This document shows, piece after piece, positions 11,767 to 25,600 of a stretch of 64,000 nucleotides of DNA. The notes under the pieces are model-generated. The model searched no databases. It saw nothing but the letters and a program-made list of their open reading frames with translations, and was not told the origin of the DNA. Source of the DNA: Labia minor (Eukaryota; Arthropoda; Insecta; Dermaptera; Spongiphoridae); the NCBI GenBank assembly GCA_963082975.1, contig OY720344.1, forward strand, positions 33,162,033-33,226,032, read 5' to 3'. The position numbers were made by a program, and so were the translations under genes. Position 1 is the stretch's first letter, and each line of letters begins with the position of its first letter.

Positions 11767-12929
11767 TATATATATATATATATAGATAGATATAGATATT
11801 ATTTATTAATATAGATGTCAAAAAGGAATAAACTTATATTCCATTAAATAATTAAAACAAATAAAAACAAGTTTACTACTGATAAATCCTTATTTAAAGA
11901 TTATATAATTAATCAAAAAAGGAATTAATTAATTGCAGAAATATTATTATTGTTCAATTGAATATTTTAGTAAAATCAAATAAAAAGTAATTAAGAGATT
12001 GAAAGAGTGGAAAATATAATTGAATGGAGGAAGATGCGCAAAACTATGCGTAGTGATCAAAAGTATATAAACAAATTAATGGGGGAATATTTAAAAACAA
12101 TTTTTGAAGAACAATGATTTAATCCGGGTTTAAATTAAATTAAAGAAACTATGTTATTTTATTATTTGTGATGAAATGAATAACCCCTATTTTTTATACT
12201 TTATAATAAAAAATGAAGAGTAAAACATATATTAATAAAAATTTCAAATATTTTTTTTGAAATCTTTATATTTATATATTAATTCTGAGATACAATTTAT
12301 TCATTATCGCATTAATAGAAAATATAAAAATAGGATGTAAGGATTTGGAACGAAAGGAATTTGTGGATGAGAAGACTATTACTTAACTCGAAGAGATTAT
12401 GTGAGTGGAGAAATTATAAAGAAGTTTAATATCTATAAAAGGTCCGAAGCTATATTTGGATGAGAATAAAAATATTATTTATTCAGGAGTAAATAAAAAA
12501 AAAAACATTGAAAGATTGTAATGAGAGAAATTAATTTCATAATTAATTAATTTTATTCAGAAATTATAAATAATAAAAATTTATAATTTGTCTCATTTTT
12601 TTATATCTGATTCGTTGACAAAACAATTTATATTTATAAATAAAAGTATTATTATTTATAGCTAGATTTAAACATCATATTATACTATACCATTAAAAAA
12701 AGCCAATTTATATTCATCCTTATATCCTACAGTGGTTTGTAATAAGAAATTTACTACACTGGGATCCGATTGGACCTTGCCATTATTTATTTCTATTTTT
12801 TACATAGAAACGCTTTTAATTAGTACGATTTTGAAAAATCAATAATAAACATTAATACTATTATAGTTTTTATTTAAATAATAAATTTCGTTTTTATCCC
12901 ACGGGAGAAAAGAAGGGTTAATTAAAATC
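11767..12929. promoter_or_regulatory. Shared upstream region of CARNMT1 and TARBP1
   Basis: These 1.16 kb separate two divergent start codons, so both promoters should lie here. The sequence is AT-rich, with an (AT)n tract next to the CARNMT1 start (11767-11784) and a slightly GC-richer ACGGGAGAAAAGAAGGG just before the TARBP1 ATG. No TATA box, initiator or known factor site stands out. Assignment is by position only. Confidence 0.35.
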
Positions 12930-15900
12930 ATGGATCTGAAACAACGTTCTATTTTGAGTATTATACAATGCTTGGATAGTAAAACAAATATTGAAACTAA
13001 TATTAATTATATCATTGAACAATTGTCTATTCGAATACAAAAAGGACCAATCGAAGATGTTGCCATTTTGGAAAATTTTTTGAATATTTTAAAAATTAAA
13101 TTTGAACAAGTATCTAATGAAGAATATTATTCAAAAGAGAAAATTGAATTTATTATACATGCTCTTATTCATTATATTGAAAAAATGAATTCGAAACATT
13201 TAAAACAAATCCCTATTATTTCTGACATATTTCAAGTTCTATTAAATATTATTAATCCTTCCTTTTTAGAAGATATAATAATACTTTTATTAAATAAATT
13301 AAAATTAAAATTGATTTTCTTTATATCAAAATATATGAAAAAATCTAAAGTTAATCAGGTGGTTGATATTATTCCAGAATTGTATTTAAAACTTTTAGAA
13401 ACAATTTTTGAAGTTCTTTTGAATAAAAAATACAAAAAAATAAAGTTAGAAAAATTCTTAAAAGATGATGAGCTAATTCAACTTATAGTTAAAATGATTT
13501 GTTTTTCTGATGCTTTTTTAGCTGTTCAAACTATTTTATGGATAGTACCTAAATATCTGAAACTTGTAAGAAATAATCAACTTTTAATCATACTTTGGAA
13601 TACTTTAATTTACTCAACGAATTTAAAGCGTGATAATGAATTAAAAAAAAGAAGCCTTCTAGTGTTGTGTTTAATGATGGAGAATTTCTTTCCAAAAACT
13701 CCTGATAATATTCATTATCTTTTGCTAAATCTTGATTATTTTTGGGAATTCTTACAAGAGAACCTTCTTTCAAAGAATTATCAAATACGAAAGCAAGCGC
13801 TTTTCTTACTGAAGAGAGCAATAACCATATCTTCTGGTTATCAAATAAACGTCAAATATTTTCAACAACAGCCAATTCCTGAAGATTCTTCAATATGGAG
13901 TTATTTCTTTTTAATAATTGAATCATTAGAAGAAAGACAAATGTTTAGAATTAATCCATCATTTGAATTTATTATTGAAATATGTGAAAATATTCATATC
14001 ACTTGGTCTATTTTATTGTATAAGAAAATGTTAAGCCATTCGAATAATTCTATTAATTTATGGGCTATCCTCCATTTAGATTACCTTGATTTCACTCGAT
14101 TAGGAAATGAATCATATGCTAAAGATATCATTTCTTGTCTTGTACCGATATTAAATCATTCATTACTATATTCCGAAAATTTTCGTGATAAAGTTTTTCA
14201 ATCTCTAAAATATCATTTTCTTAAGATAATTCAAACTGAAATACACGCCTTGATTTATTTCCAACAACTTTTGGAATTTGCATCGAACATTTCATGGGAT
14301 CCTATTTCGTTTTTTTGTTTTTCCTATATATTATCCCTTCTTGGGCCCGCTTCAGTTTATAATTCATCATCCATTTATGCATTAAAAAGTTATCTTGAGT
14401 CCTCAGTAAATGATCCTAACCATTACATCCGTTGTGCTACTGAAAGTTGTATTATTAGGCAGATTGTTAATTTAGCCGATTGCCGTTCTCTATCTTTATA
14501 TTTATTAGGAGATTTTATTGGAATATTACGTAGGGATAGTATTCGAAGAAAATCGAACGCATGGGAAGCCATGTTAAATTTTTTAATTTCCTTTTCTACC
14601 GAAGAGACGGTTTACAATTTTATTCTCTATAACATTACGACAAATGCTGATGAGCCGCGTTTACCACCGAAGAGTTTAGCAAGAATTGTCCTTCTCCTTT
14701 TAGATACAAATAAAATAACATCATCGGAAAAAACGCATTCACTTGTTTTAACATTCGCCAAACTTGTCCAAGATCTTACTCAAATTCAAAATCGTCCTTA
14801 TGAAGATAATTGGTCAGAAGAATTGATATTATTTATTAATTATTTTTATAAAGAGTTAAACAATGACAATGATGAGACTTCTACTTCCTTATTAATTCAT
14901 ATTAAACAAATTTTTCAAACCGCTTTAATAAATATTCTTGATATTATTTTTGAACGGATTCAATCTTGTACATTTTTAAGAGATTATCTAAGATTGAAAA
15001 TTTATAATAACGCATTAACTACTCTTTTACAACTGAAACCGCTTGAAATAACTATTGAAAATTATGTTTTGAAAAAGCAAGCCTCTTTATTTCAATTATA
15101 CAAATTTGAAAATGAATCGATTATTCAAAAAGTATTTTTTATAAAATTTTTAACAATTATTTGTAATATGATTAATTTTTATCAATCTGAGATTCTCGAT
15201 CAACTTAGCAAGGAACATTTAGCGATTATCCAAGAATTGATTGAAAATGGATTTTTAAATTTTGATTTAGAAGATGAATTTGATCTTACGAAATTAACCA
15301 GGGATCTAAAATTGATTTATGATTCAATGAATGATGATTTTATGGAAAATAAATGGTTTTTGTATAAAGAATATATTAAATTAACAAAGAATTTTATTTT
15401 ACAAGATGAAGACTTGTTGGAAAGTGTTATGAAAGGAATAAAGGAATCAAATCAAAGTACCCTTGTAAACATATTGCACGTTGTGGAAATATTTATCAAA
15501 GAAAACTTATCTGGTGACAGTAGTTGCAAAATACCAATACTCATTGAACATTGTTATAAAGCAACGTTCGAATTGAAGAAATCTAGATCTTTTTTACCAG
15601 CGATTTTATTATTTTGTTCCATTATTTTTCAACCTCCTGTAAGTATTTGTAAAATTTGACTGTAATTTTTTAAACAGACGTGATAATAAACTTGTAATCA
15701 GTGCCAGATTAAACAAAATAGAGGTTTAGGATGTCCCTAAATCTTGGGGTCCAGTCAACTAATAATTTTAAAAAAATGATTTTATTCAACAAAACATGAC
15801 AAATGATTAATAAAATAATATAAAATATAAATAAATGATAATTATTAAATATTATATACATAAATAAAAAATCCAGAGAGGAACAGTATTAACACACAAA

Positions 15901-18900
15901 GCGTAGAATTTGAAAATGTAGACAAATTTAAATACTTAGGTTCTGTAATCACGAAGGATAATAATATTCGAAAAGAATTTAAATCGAGGTTGCAATTGAG
16001 TAACGCCTGTTATCATGCAGCAAAGGGTGCTTATCTCGTCAAAATTATTATCAAAGGCGATCAAAATTAAAATTTATAAAACGATTAATTTGGCCAGTTG
16101 TATATATATATATGGATGTGAAGTATGGTCTATGACCCTTGGAGACGAGAGTAGATTTAGAGTATTTGAGAATAGGATTCTTCGCAGCATTTATAACACA
16201 AAGAAAGATGAGGTTACCGAGTAATGGCAGACTGCATAACGAGGAATTGCATGATCTCTATGCATCTCCAGACATAGTTAGGGTTATAAAATCGAGAAGG
16301 AATATTATATATATACAGTTTAATCTAATGTTAAAGGTCCATAAAAATCCTGAGGCTCTTAGTCAATAACCTACTCTGTCTTATGTGTAATCCGGCACTG
16401 TTTGTAATTTAATAGAAATATTCCAAACTAATGGAATTTTAAGTTGATACAAATCAATCATTGTCACGATTCTCCTGTTTTTAAACATTAAAAATTTAAT
16501 ATTTATATTTAATTATCAGCTAATTTTGGGAAACTTAATCGATATAAAACACTACGCGGATAATATATTCCAACAATCGGAAACCATTCCCGAAGTTATA
16601 TATATTTTTATTTATCAATTATATACAATTTGTAAGGATGGTGACGCAGATGGAATCGTTCGCGTTTTAATAAATCCATTTGTACGAGCACTTACTTATG
16701 GAGAAGTCGGCCAAAGAGGACAAAGGTTTTTTAGATACCTTATATATTCTTTGTTTCTTAACCTAAGTTCGAATCCTTATCATCAACAATATATATATAT
16801 TATATATAAAAAATAAATTGTAAAATTTCAATATTTTTATCTTTATTATAAAAATATTTATAATTTTACTTGATTAAATTTTTAAAATAGACAACCTCGA
16901 CTTACAATTCATTTAAGACTAAGTAATTTATTGAATACATATTACGATATTAGAATTTTATTATGGAGGAAGGAGACTTAAATGAATTTAAAATATTATT
17001 TTCGTTCGTATTTACGATAGTTAGAAAAATTATTTCTTTTACCTAAAATATTTATATAAGATAAAATGAATATTTTTATATAAAATTTTTTATTATTTTA
17101 AGGAAAGCAAATTATTTTCCTCTAACTTTTAAAATAAATAATATTTAGAGTTACTCGAAGATCTGCAGAAAAGATAGAGGGGAGAGTAATTTTATGTATT
17201 TATTAAAACATTTGTGTGATTTTTTCATAATAATTAAAGGGGATTTTTATTAAAAGACTGATTATTATTAAACGTACGTTTATTTAATTCAATAAATAAA
17301 TAAATTGTACAAATATGTGGTCTTTTATAAAAAATCTCTTTAATAGTAGTTTCTTTATAGAAAACATTAAATGTGTGCTGATGTCTAATTTCCATCACCT
17401 TCTATGGTACCTTATATCCGATTATTACAATAATATAACTATACATGATTATATCGTTGATCAATTCTTAAATTAAATATTAATAATTAAAAACATTTTT
17501 CTAATATTTGTCAAATTTTGTTTTAAAGATTATTTCAAAATATTTGTGATTTTATTGAATCTCAAGAATATTATATTTATTCAAATGCAACATGTGAAAG
17601 GTATTTTATGCGCTTTTACGTTGTAATGTGTAATTATTAAATTTCATGATTTTTCAATAAAACAGTACGAATTTAAAAGAATATCAAATTCGTTTGCATG
17701 CATTGAAAATTTTATTAGAGCTAACTAATGAGGAAACTTTGACTCAGTTGCTTCACCAACTTCTCTTAAATGAGATAACAAGTTCAAAAATGCAAAAGAA
17801 TTACTCAGTAAATTCTTTTGTTCATAGGTCTAAACTAAGAACATTGCAGATTATTTTGATTCTTGATGAGTATATATCAATTGTATGTTAAACACAATAT
17901 TTATATCCATTTTTTTTTAATATTTTAATTAACTATTTCATTTCAGGATGATGCACAAAAATTATTTGATAGGTTATTTAAGAGTTTGGAACAATTTTCA
18001 CATCCTTCAAATATCAAATATTTTATTCAATGGGTTTTAGCAAGAATTACTATGAAATATGAATTGATTCGAAATACTTTATGGAATATTCCAATAGTAA
18101 TTTCTTTTTTTAACTAATATCAATTTAATATTTGTCCATTCACACAAAGTTTATTATAACAGTTTTTAAATATTAATGTACACAATTAGGGTATAATAAA
18201 AGAGAGAAATGTTTTGTTTAATATTATGTGTTATTTATTATACAGTTAAAAACATCAAAATTGTAATATAATCAGTGATGTATTGGTAAAATAAAAAGTA
18301 GCATAGTGGGAGCAAAATATAGTTTGCTGAAAATATTTTTGATGATAAGGATTCGAACTTTGTATAGTAAGAATAAGAAAAAATAAAAACTTATATGGAA
18401 AAATATAGTTTGCTGAAAATAAGACTTTATTTTTCCATATAAGTTTTTATTTTTTCTTATTCTTACTATACAAAATATTAACGATCTAAAAAAAGAAATT
18501 CTAACAGTAGATTTAAGTGAGAGTTATGAAAAAGTACTGGAACGCTTTCCGGTTCTAAAAAAAAGTAAGGGAACGTCGTTCCCCTCCCAATACACCACTG
18601 AATATAATTATTATACTATCAACTATTATGTATATAAAATATAAATAGAATTTATATGAATATATAACCTAAACCCGAAGAGGCAAAATTAAAAAATAGA
18701 TAAATATATATACAATATTTTTTGTGATGCATATAATCCAGGAAAAAATAGATTTATTTCATAGCAAAGAAATGATTTCTATAAAATTCAGTTAATAAAT
18801 AAATCGAAAAGGTAACGATGAATGGAGCTTATAGAATAAGTGAAGGTACAAAGGTTAAGAAAATATTATTTATGGTTAAATGATATAATAAATAATTGTT

Positions 18901-21900
18901 TGGAAAAAGGCTTGAGGGACAATAAAGTTATTAAGTGAGGGCCAATATTATTAGGAAGAGAAACAGTTTATGAAGGATTATAGGAAAGTACCTAAAATCT
19001 TTCTAATTGAGAAAAATTTAAATGAGATTGATTTTTTTTATATTAATATTATATATATATATATATGTTTTCATTTTTGAAATAGATTTCTTTGCAATCA
19101 AAATCGGAATTAATTTTTCATTTTATAGTTAAATGAAACAAATATTGATAAAGTAATCTCTTGGATAAGTATTATATATTTCCTTTATCTTTCTTTACGA
19201 GAATCTAAAGATTCGAGGAAAACAATGAAACTTGCTTTAGAAAAAATCGTATCATTAACAATGTCAGAAAATGAGCCTACAAAAATACATGCGCAGGTAT
19301 TAAAAAGTTTGTATTTTTTTTAAATCTAAAATTAAATTATATCTGAATTTTATGTTTAGTTCGTGTTTAAAAAATTATTTGAGGAATGTCAAGACAATAA
19401 TTATGAGGAATATATCAATAAATATGAATCAATTTATATGGTTTTAGCCCAAAATGATACTAATTTAGAAGAAAATTTTAAAAAAGAAAAAAAATTTTGT
19501 TTTATAAATAATTTTCATCCAATTCACAATTTTAATCTTAAGGTGAGTTTTATATTTAATTTATTCATAAATTGATAAGTTTTATATATATATATTTGTT
19601 TTCCCACCTAAAATTTCAAATGAAAAATTTTAAGAGGTTTCTAAGTCTAAAACATAATTTTCAATTGGCTTGTGTGTGTGACCAGATTACATTAAAAGCT
19701 ATAATTGCTTTATTTAAATTTAAGATTTTTCATCATATTATGATAAACCATTTTACTATCTCGACAGAGATCAGGAAAATTTTCGATGTCGAGATTTTGA
19801 TGTTTTTATACGTTTTGAAAGTAGTGAGTTTTGAGTCATTTTCACTAAGGTTGAGAAAAATGTCTGTGTGTGTTTGTAAACACGATTACGCAAAAACGGT
19901 TTAAGCTAGAATAATTAAATTTGGTACACGGGCATTATTCAAAATTTGTAGTTTTATATCAACTTTTCAGAAATGAAGAGTGTCATTACCTACGTTTTGA
20001 TTTTTTTTCCTCTAAAGTGACCGTAAAATTAAAGATATATGTTTGTTAATTTTTCACATGATTAAAAATTGTATAAAACTGCTATATATAGAATTTCAGC
20101 TTGATTGAATCGCTGAAAATACCGGAATTAATTTTTTAACACAACTGCAAATTACGCGCCAGCACGTGACGTGGTGCTATCAACAAAGAGCTAAACACGT
20201 GCAGGTTTAATATATATTTATTAATTTTAATTTATAATTTAATTCATTTAATTTATTTAAATATAATATATGTGTTAATTAATCCAATTCAAATTTGCGA
20301 GATAGTCGAGTGGATACACTCCAGATTTTTTAATAAATTGAGTTAAAGTTCATCATCAGAAATAATTATTCCATATAGTATAAGCGATACATTCTTGAAT
20401 TTAAATGATTATAAATTTTAGACGATATTTCATTATTTGCCTAAATTAACCGAGGTTCATAGCGACGAATTAATTCCATTATTTGAGTTGGATGCATGTC
20501 CCTATCAACGTATACAAATTGATAGTTTAAAGGACTTTTTACAATTAATGCCAGTAGAAGATGAAATTCCAGGTGAAAATTACCTTTTAATTTTAAAACT
20601 TATAGAAATTTTACAATTATTATTCCAGAACTGTGTCCCAACAGAGATTTCGAAATTGCACATGACAAAATAAATGCTCATTAGTTTTAATATTTTCATT
20701 TGACTGTTTTATTAATTATATGCTTATAAAATCTGATAGTAATTATTTATATTAAAAGATATAGATTAGCAGATTATTTGTATTTTAAAGTATGAATTTA
20801 CTCATCCAAAAATCTTTATGATAGTTCATTAATTCTAATTCATTAGCTTTACTTAATTTAATTTTTGCGATATTTAGATGGGTTTTTGTTAAACGAAACT
20901 AAATTTTACAATTATGTTTATCTTAGATTGTTGAAATTAATATTTTAAATATTTTATAAAGGTAAAAGTTTTTAAATATTTTTTCACTTAAAATCAGACT
21001 TTTATTGTAAATAATTTATAGACTTTTTCAGGCCTAAAGTTTGCAATATTGAGCTAGAATAATAATTATATAGTCTAAAAGTTTTTCTCTTATAGATAAA
21101 TATGTAAGTTTAAAAAAATTGGTTAATTAATAATAATAATAATTATTACAATATTTTGATTTTTTTTAATTACAGAAACATTCGATTTTACAAAATCGAA
21201 AATTTTAGAGAACTTTTCTCACGTTAAGCTTATTTCTGAAAAAAAATCAATTCCTTGGAAAGAAATTCTTCCTCAGAACAGAATGAATGCCAATAATTTT
21301 AAATCAGAAATTATAGTTTGTGCTACATTTATTGGACGTATATCTCATCTTGGAAGTTTAGCCAGAACTTGTGAAATTCTTGCTGTTCCAAAACTCATTT
21401 TGAACAATATAAATTATTTGAATGATAAAGAATTTAAAAGTTTCAGTATGAATGCAGAAAAATGGCTGACAATTGAGGAGGTCGGAATTTTTTAAAATTA
21501 TTTTAACTTTCCTTGAAGCCTCCTTATTGACCTTTTGCTGTAAAATTGTTAATTAGAAAAAGTTTTATTAACATTTTTCAGGTAAAAGTAAGAGATTTAG
21601 CTAATTTTATGATCCAAATTAAAATGCAAGGATATACTTTAATTGGAAGAGAACAAGCTTCAGAAAGTGTTTCATTATTCAAAATTAATTTTCCTGAAAA
21701 AACCTTTCTACTACTTGGGTAAGAAGATTTAATTTTTTATTTATAATGACTAATAAGAAATAAGCGTCTTTTAGTCAGCATTCGTGATATTTCTTTCTTA
21801 GATTTCTAAATTGAGCCTAGAAATGAATTTAGAAATGTGCAATGATGATTGTATGTTTAAATATTAAAGGAAATGTGTATATATATATATATATTCAATA

Positions 21901-22130
21901 TAAACATTTAATTTTCAAATTTCTAATTCAGATAAGTCACCTTTTTTATAATATTGATTATATGTTTCAGCAACGAAAAAACAGGAATTCCTTCAAATTT
22001 ATTACCGCTTTTGGATATTTGTGTTGAAATTCCGGAACATGGAAATATTCGTGGGATGAATGATATTGTTTCTGGATCTTTGCTTATTTGGGAATATACA
22101 AGACAACATACAAAACTGATTAAATCTTAA
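12930..22130 (+). CDS. TARBP1: TARBP1, tRNA (guanosine-2'-O)-methyltransferase
   Basis: Eleven exons join in phase: 12930-15638, 16520-16725, 17529-17600, 17666-17882, 17947-18096, 19129-19296, 19360-19542, 20422-20572, 21176-21480, 21582-21718 and 21971-22130. They give about 1485 aa, slightly shorter than the human protein. The N-terminal 1300 residues are helical HEAT/ARM-like repeats. The C-terminal 170 form a SpoU/TrmH SPOUT domain, with [20 protein letters not shown], then GYTLIGREQ, then LLLGNEKTGIP, and finally the knot motif [14 protein letters not shown] with [12 protein letters not shown]. The family 2'-O-methylates G18 of certain tRNAs. The first exon is an unusual 2.7 kb uninterrupted block; all introns lie in the 3' half and several carry repeats. 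The donor after exon 9 (GTCGGA) is weak. Confidence 0.93.
15871..16350 (+). mobile_element. Non-LTR retrotransposon 3' fragment
   Basis: It lies in TARBP1 intron 1, in the same direction as the gene. Frames read the conserved C-terminal part of a LINE reverse transcriptase [16 protein letters not shown], then [20 protein letters not shown], then [20 protein letters not shown]. It is nearly the same sequence as the minus-strand fragment at 51470-52150 (for example, the shared DNA around GACGAGAGTAGATTTAGAGT). It lacks the GRPRTRW-containing end present there. Frameshifts make it non-functional. Confidence 0.82.
18314..18474. repeat. Perfect 47-bp hairpin with duplicated flank
   Basis: In TARBP1 intron 5, 18359-18405 is the exact reverse complement of 18428-18474 (arm core GTATAGTAAGAATAAG), with a 22-bp loop. 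The 22-bp segment whose core is ATAGTTTGCTGAAAAT, just upstream at 18314-18335, is repeated at 18400-18421, across the arm/loop boundary. This looks like a recent replication template-switch product rather than a transposon, since no target duplication or terminal motif is seen. Confidence 0.85.
19575..20400 (+). repeat. Probable dispersed repeat filling TARBP1 intron 7
   Basis: Within intron 7 (19543-20421) the composition differs from other introns. AACACGATTACGCAAAAACG is followed by AATTAAATTTGGTACACGGG, similar in kind to the GATGAAATTTGGTATA blocks of the repeats near 2.8 and 7.4 kb. Further on are a CACGTGACGTGGTGC stretch and, at 20295-20330, a sequence with a tRNA-like box A (TAGTCGAGTGG) but no convincing box B. 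I infer an old insertion. The long open frames here do not look like protein-coding sequence. Confidence 0.45.
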
Positions 22131-22688
22131 TTCTATATATTTGACATCAGATCCATTTGATTTCGAAAATGATCCTAAAATATTTCAATCTATTTTGGAT
22201 CGGAATCCATTGAAAATTATAATTTAAATTATTGATCACAAAATATATGAATAAGTTAATAAAAAATCCGCTTAATAATGCAGTCTGAAAACATTTTTAT
22301 CCTTTTTTTAATTAATAAACGACTTGAATTTTAAACATCTTATTTGCTTTTCCATCAATATCCTTTTATAATATATATATATATATATGTATAGTTTTTA
22401 TTAGAATGAAATTTAAACCATAAAAACAAATGAACCAACAAATAATTAAGACAAAGTATTTTATTTGACAAATTCGTATTTATACAAAAGTAAAGGCATA
22501 TAAATAATTTAAAATTACATATTTACGTTTTAGATTTCTTTTTTACTTAATTGAAAATATTTGTTTGAAATAATTAAATATTATTAACTTCAAAAAAAAT
22601 TTTATTTTACTCAATTTTAGTATAAATTTGATCGTTATTTCATTTAATAAATATAAAAAAAATCAATAATTTAAATTTTAATAAATAT
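22131..22688. other. Convergent 3' gap between TARBP1 and ESCO
   Basis: The stop codons of TARBP1 (plus) and ESCO (minus) face each other across about 560 bp. The gap contains an (AT)n microsatellite at about 22371-22388 and several AATAAA/TTTATT motifs that could serve as poly-A signals for either gene. No further gene is seen. Confidence 0.5.
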
Positions 22689-25600
22689 TTATACATAAAT
22701 TAAGAAGTCATTTCTACCAAAATACTTTTTAGCCAATTCTTTACCACTATATGTTGGAGTTGAAAAAGCCATATCTGATCTATCTAAGATACCACCATAC
22801 ATGAAATTAAATCTAAAAAAAACAATAAGTAATTAATTTACATTATTTATTTTTTTTAAATTTTTTATTAAATATTTATGAAAATATCCTAATTACCTGA
22901 CTGAATCTAGAAGTTGTGAGGCAATTCCTTGTCCTCTGAATTGAGAATTAGTCCAAACACGGCTGATACCACATTTAGCTGGTGTTGGATTTTCAGAATA
23001 AGTATCTACGCCTTCATTCGATGGAATTAATTTGAAACCTTGAGTAATTGGCTCAGCTACCACACAGCCTGCTACGAGATCTTTGATAATATATAAATAA
23101 ATCTAAAAAAAATATATTCTTTTATAAGTATAAAATAAAACAAATCTTAAAAATAATATAAAAAGAAAAAATAGAAAAATAAGTGATTAACTTTATTAAA
23201 TAATAAAATTAAATAGTTTGTTAATTTTACAATAAGATTAGATATTAATAAAAATGAATTTGCAATACCTTTTTGGAATTTATACTTCGATTTAATGAAA
23301 GAGGAAATCCTAGTTCACGATCAACTTGATCTACAATGTCTAAACATTTATTAATCCAAGATTTAGGATCATTTGGATATATTACGATAATACGTTTAAA
23401 TAAATCTATTTCAGCCACCACCCTTTCTTTATTCCAAGCCTAAAAATCAAACATTAAAAATAAATATAAATTCACAAACAGTTATTAAATTACTGATATT
23501 CAAATATTTCAAGTGAGATTATATTTTATTTAATGAAATATACCTTAAATTTAAGTACATTTCGATGCTCATGGTATTCATTGTGAATTTTTTCATCTTG
23601 GTCAGTTCCTTGTTCATATAATAATCCACAAACAGGACAAGAAGTAGCTCCAAATTTTTTTTGTCCGGCATCAATCAATCCTTGATTTATGATTGATGGA
23701 TGGAATGTAATTTTTTTCTTAATACTATTTGTAGGTGTACTGAAAAAATGAAAAATTAATTAAAGATATTTATATTCATTATATATCTACTTTGGAGCTC
23801 CGTAGAGCCACAGATAGATAGATATACATTTATAAAAGTAATTTAAGTAAAATATAATTTTTTAAATATTAATTTAAATAAAAATGAGAAAAAAAATTAC
23901 CTTGGAGTACGATCAAAATGGTTTTTATCAAAAAGAGGATAATATTTTTTAGAATTTTGTACTGGTGGAGAAGCTAAAGCCAAACTAGATGTAGAATCTG
24001 TCAAATCACGTAACATCTGTTCAGGGCTACTAATAGCATCTTTTAAAGATGTTTTGTGATTTGGTGTATTTAAACAGTTTACATCTGAGTTGGATTCACT
24101 TTCAATAATATTCTCTTGAAACTTAGGAGGAGACATTTCGATAATAGTTTGTTCGGATGAATCATTTTCTAAGAATTCACTAAAATCTTTTTCAATTTGT
24201 TCAGCTACAGAGAGTATTATTGGAGCATTAGAATCATTATTGTTTTTAAGGGTCTTCAATAATTGCTCTTGAGTCATAACATCAACAACATGTTCCTCAA
24301 TTTGAACTTCACCATTTCCATCAGTATCATCAAGTAGACCAATAATGTTTTGAATTTCTCCTTCACCAACAATATTTGTTTCTTCTCCTTGATCATCAAA
24401 AAGTTTAATAGGTTCGAGAGGGGCTTTTGCCATTGTTCGTCTTTTTTTATGGGGTTGGGGTGTAAACCCAAGAGATCGTTTTACAGTTAATTTACCTCCA
24501 CTTGCAGTCAAATCAAATCTGAAATTAAAAAAAAAAATCAATTTTTATTGTATTATTATTATTATTATTATTATAATTCTTCAATAAGAATATTTTATTA
24601 TTTTCGAAATAAATTATTTTTATTTTAAAATTGATAATTTTTATAAATTTAATTATTTCTTCTTTGTTATATTAAAATTACTTTAATTATTTCTTCTAAG
24701 TTTTTTATAACATGTTTTGTTTGACATGAAATAAGTTAAAAAATTATTAAATAAGTAGATAATTTGATAAATTAAATTTTATAAATAATTTTAGTGCAAA
24801 AATTATAATTTATTAACAAAATAATGAAATATGGTTATAAAAATCTGGATATTTTGCTAGATTAAACTAATTAAAATATAAAATTCTAAAAGAACTAATT
24901 ATCACAAATTAAAAAGCATTTAAAACGTTCTAAAGAAATAAAGTATTAATTATTGTATTGTATGTTAATATAATAATTTATAAATTAAGAAATTTTTATA
25001 TTACTTACTTAAAATTTTTATTTAAAGTTAGTACTGCCCGTGTACGACTATGTTTAAAAAACTTTTTTGTTAAATCGGGAGTTTCTTCTTCCTGATTTTT
25101 CAATTCTAAAGATTTTTTTGTTGTTTCATTTGATAATGATGTAGAAAGAATTTCATCTTCTTCAGGAGTTATAGGAGGTGTATTTACTAGAGTCGATGTA
25201 TTTAATAAAGGACTCATTATATCAGCAAGTTTTCTTTTAATACTTTTCTTCTTTTGGGATTTACGAAGTTTCGGTTTTTTGATATTATGCCAGACTCCAG
25301 GCTGACCCATACACGATTGTTTTCTTTTTGGTGCTCTTTTACGTTGGATTTTTTGTTTGTCTTCTTCAGTTAATGGTGGAAAGGCACGTGAAAAATCTGG
25401 GATTCTCATATATTTTGAATAGAATTTATCCTCTGGAATTCCATCAAATTTTATTTGCGGTGTTGTAGGAGTTCCTAAATTAGGATATAGTTTAAAAGGG
25501 GATGAGGAAATGTCTGAATCCTCGTTTTTGGTTGGAGTTTCAGGAATAATTGTCTTTTGTTTATTAGGCGTCACTAATAAAGAAAATGGAATTCTTTTAT

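Noticed and set aside
19572-19904. 110-codon open frame as a gene
   Set aside because: It lies in a TARBP1 intron within repeat-like DNA and has no domain or codon signal.
20295-20370. tRNA-like sequence in TARBP1 intron 7
   Set aside because: Only box A matches; there is no cloverleaf and box B is poor.
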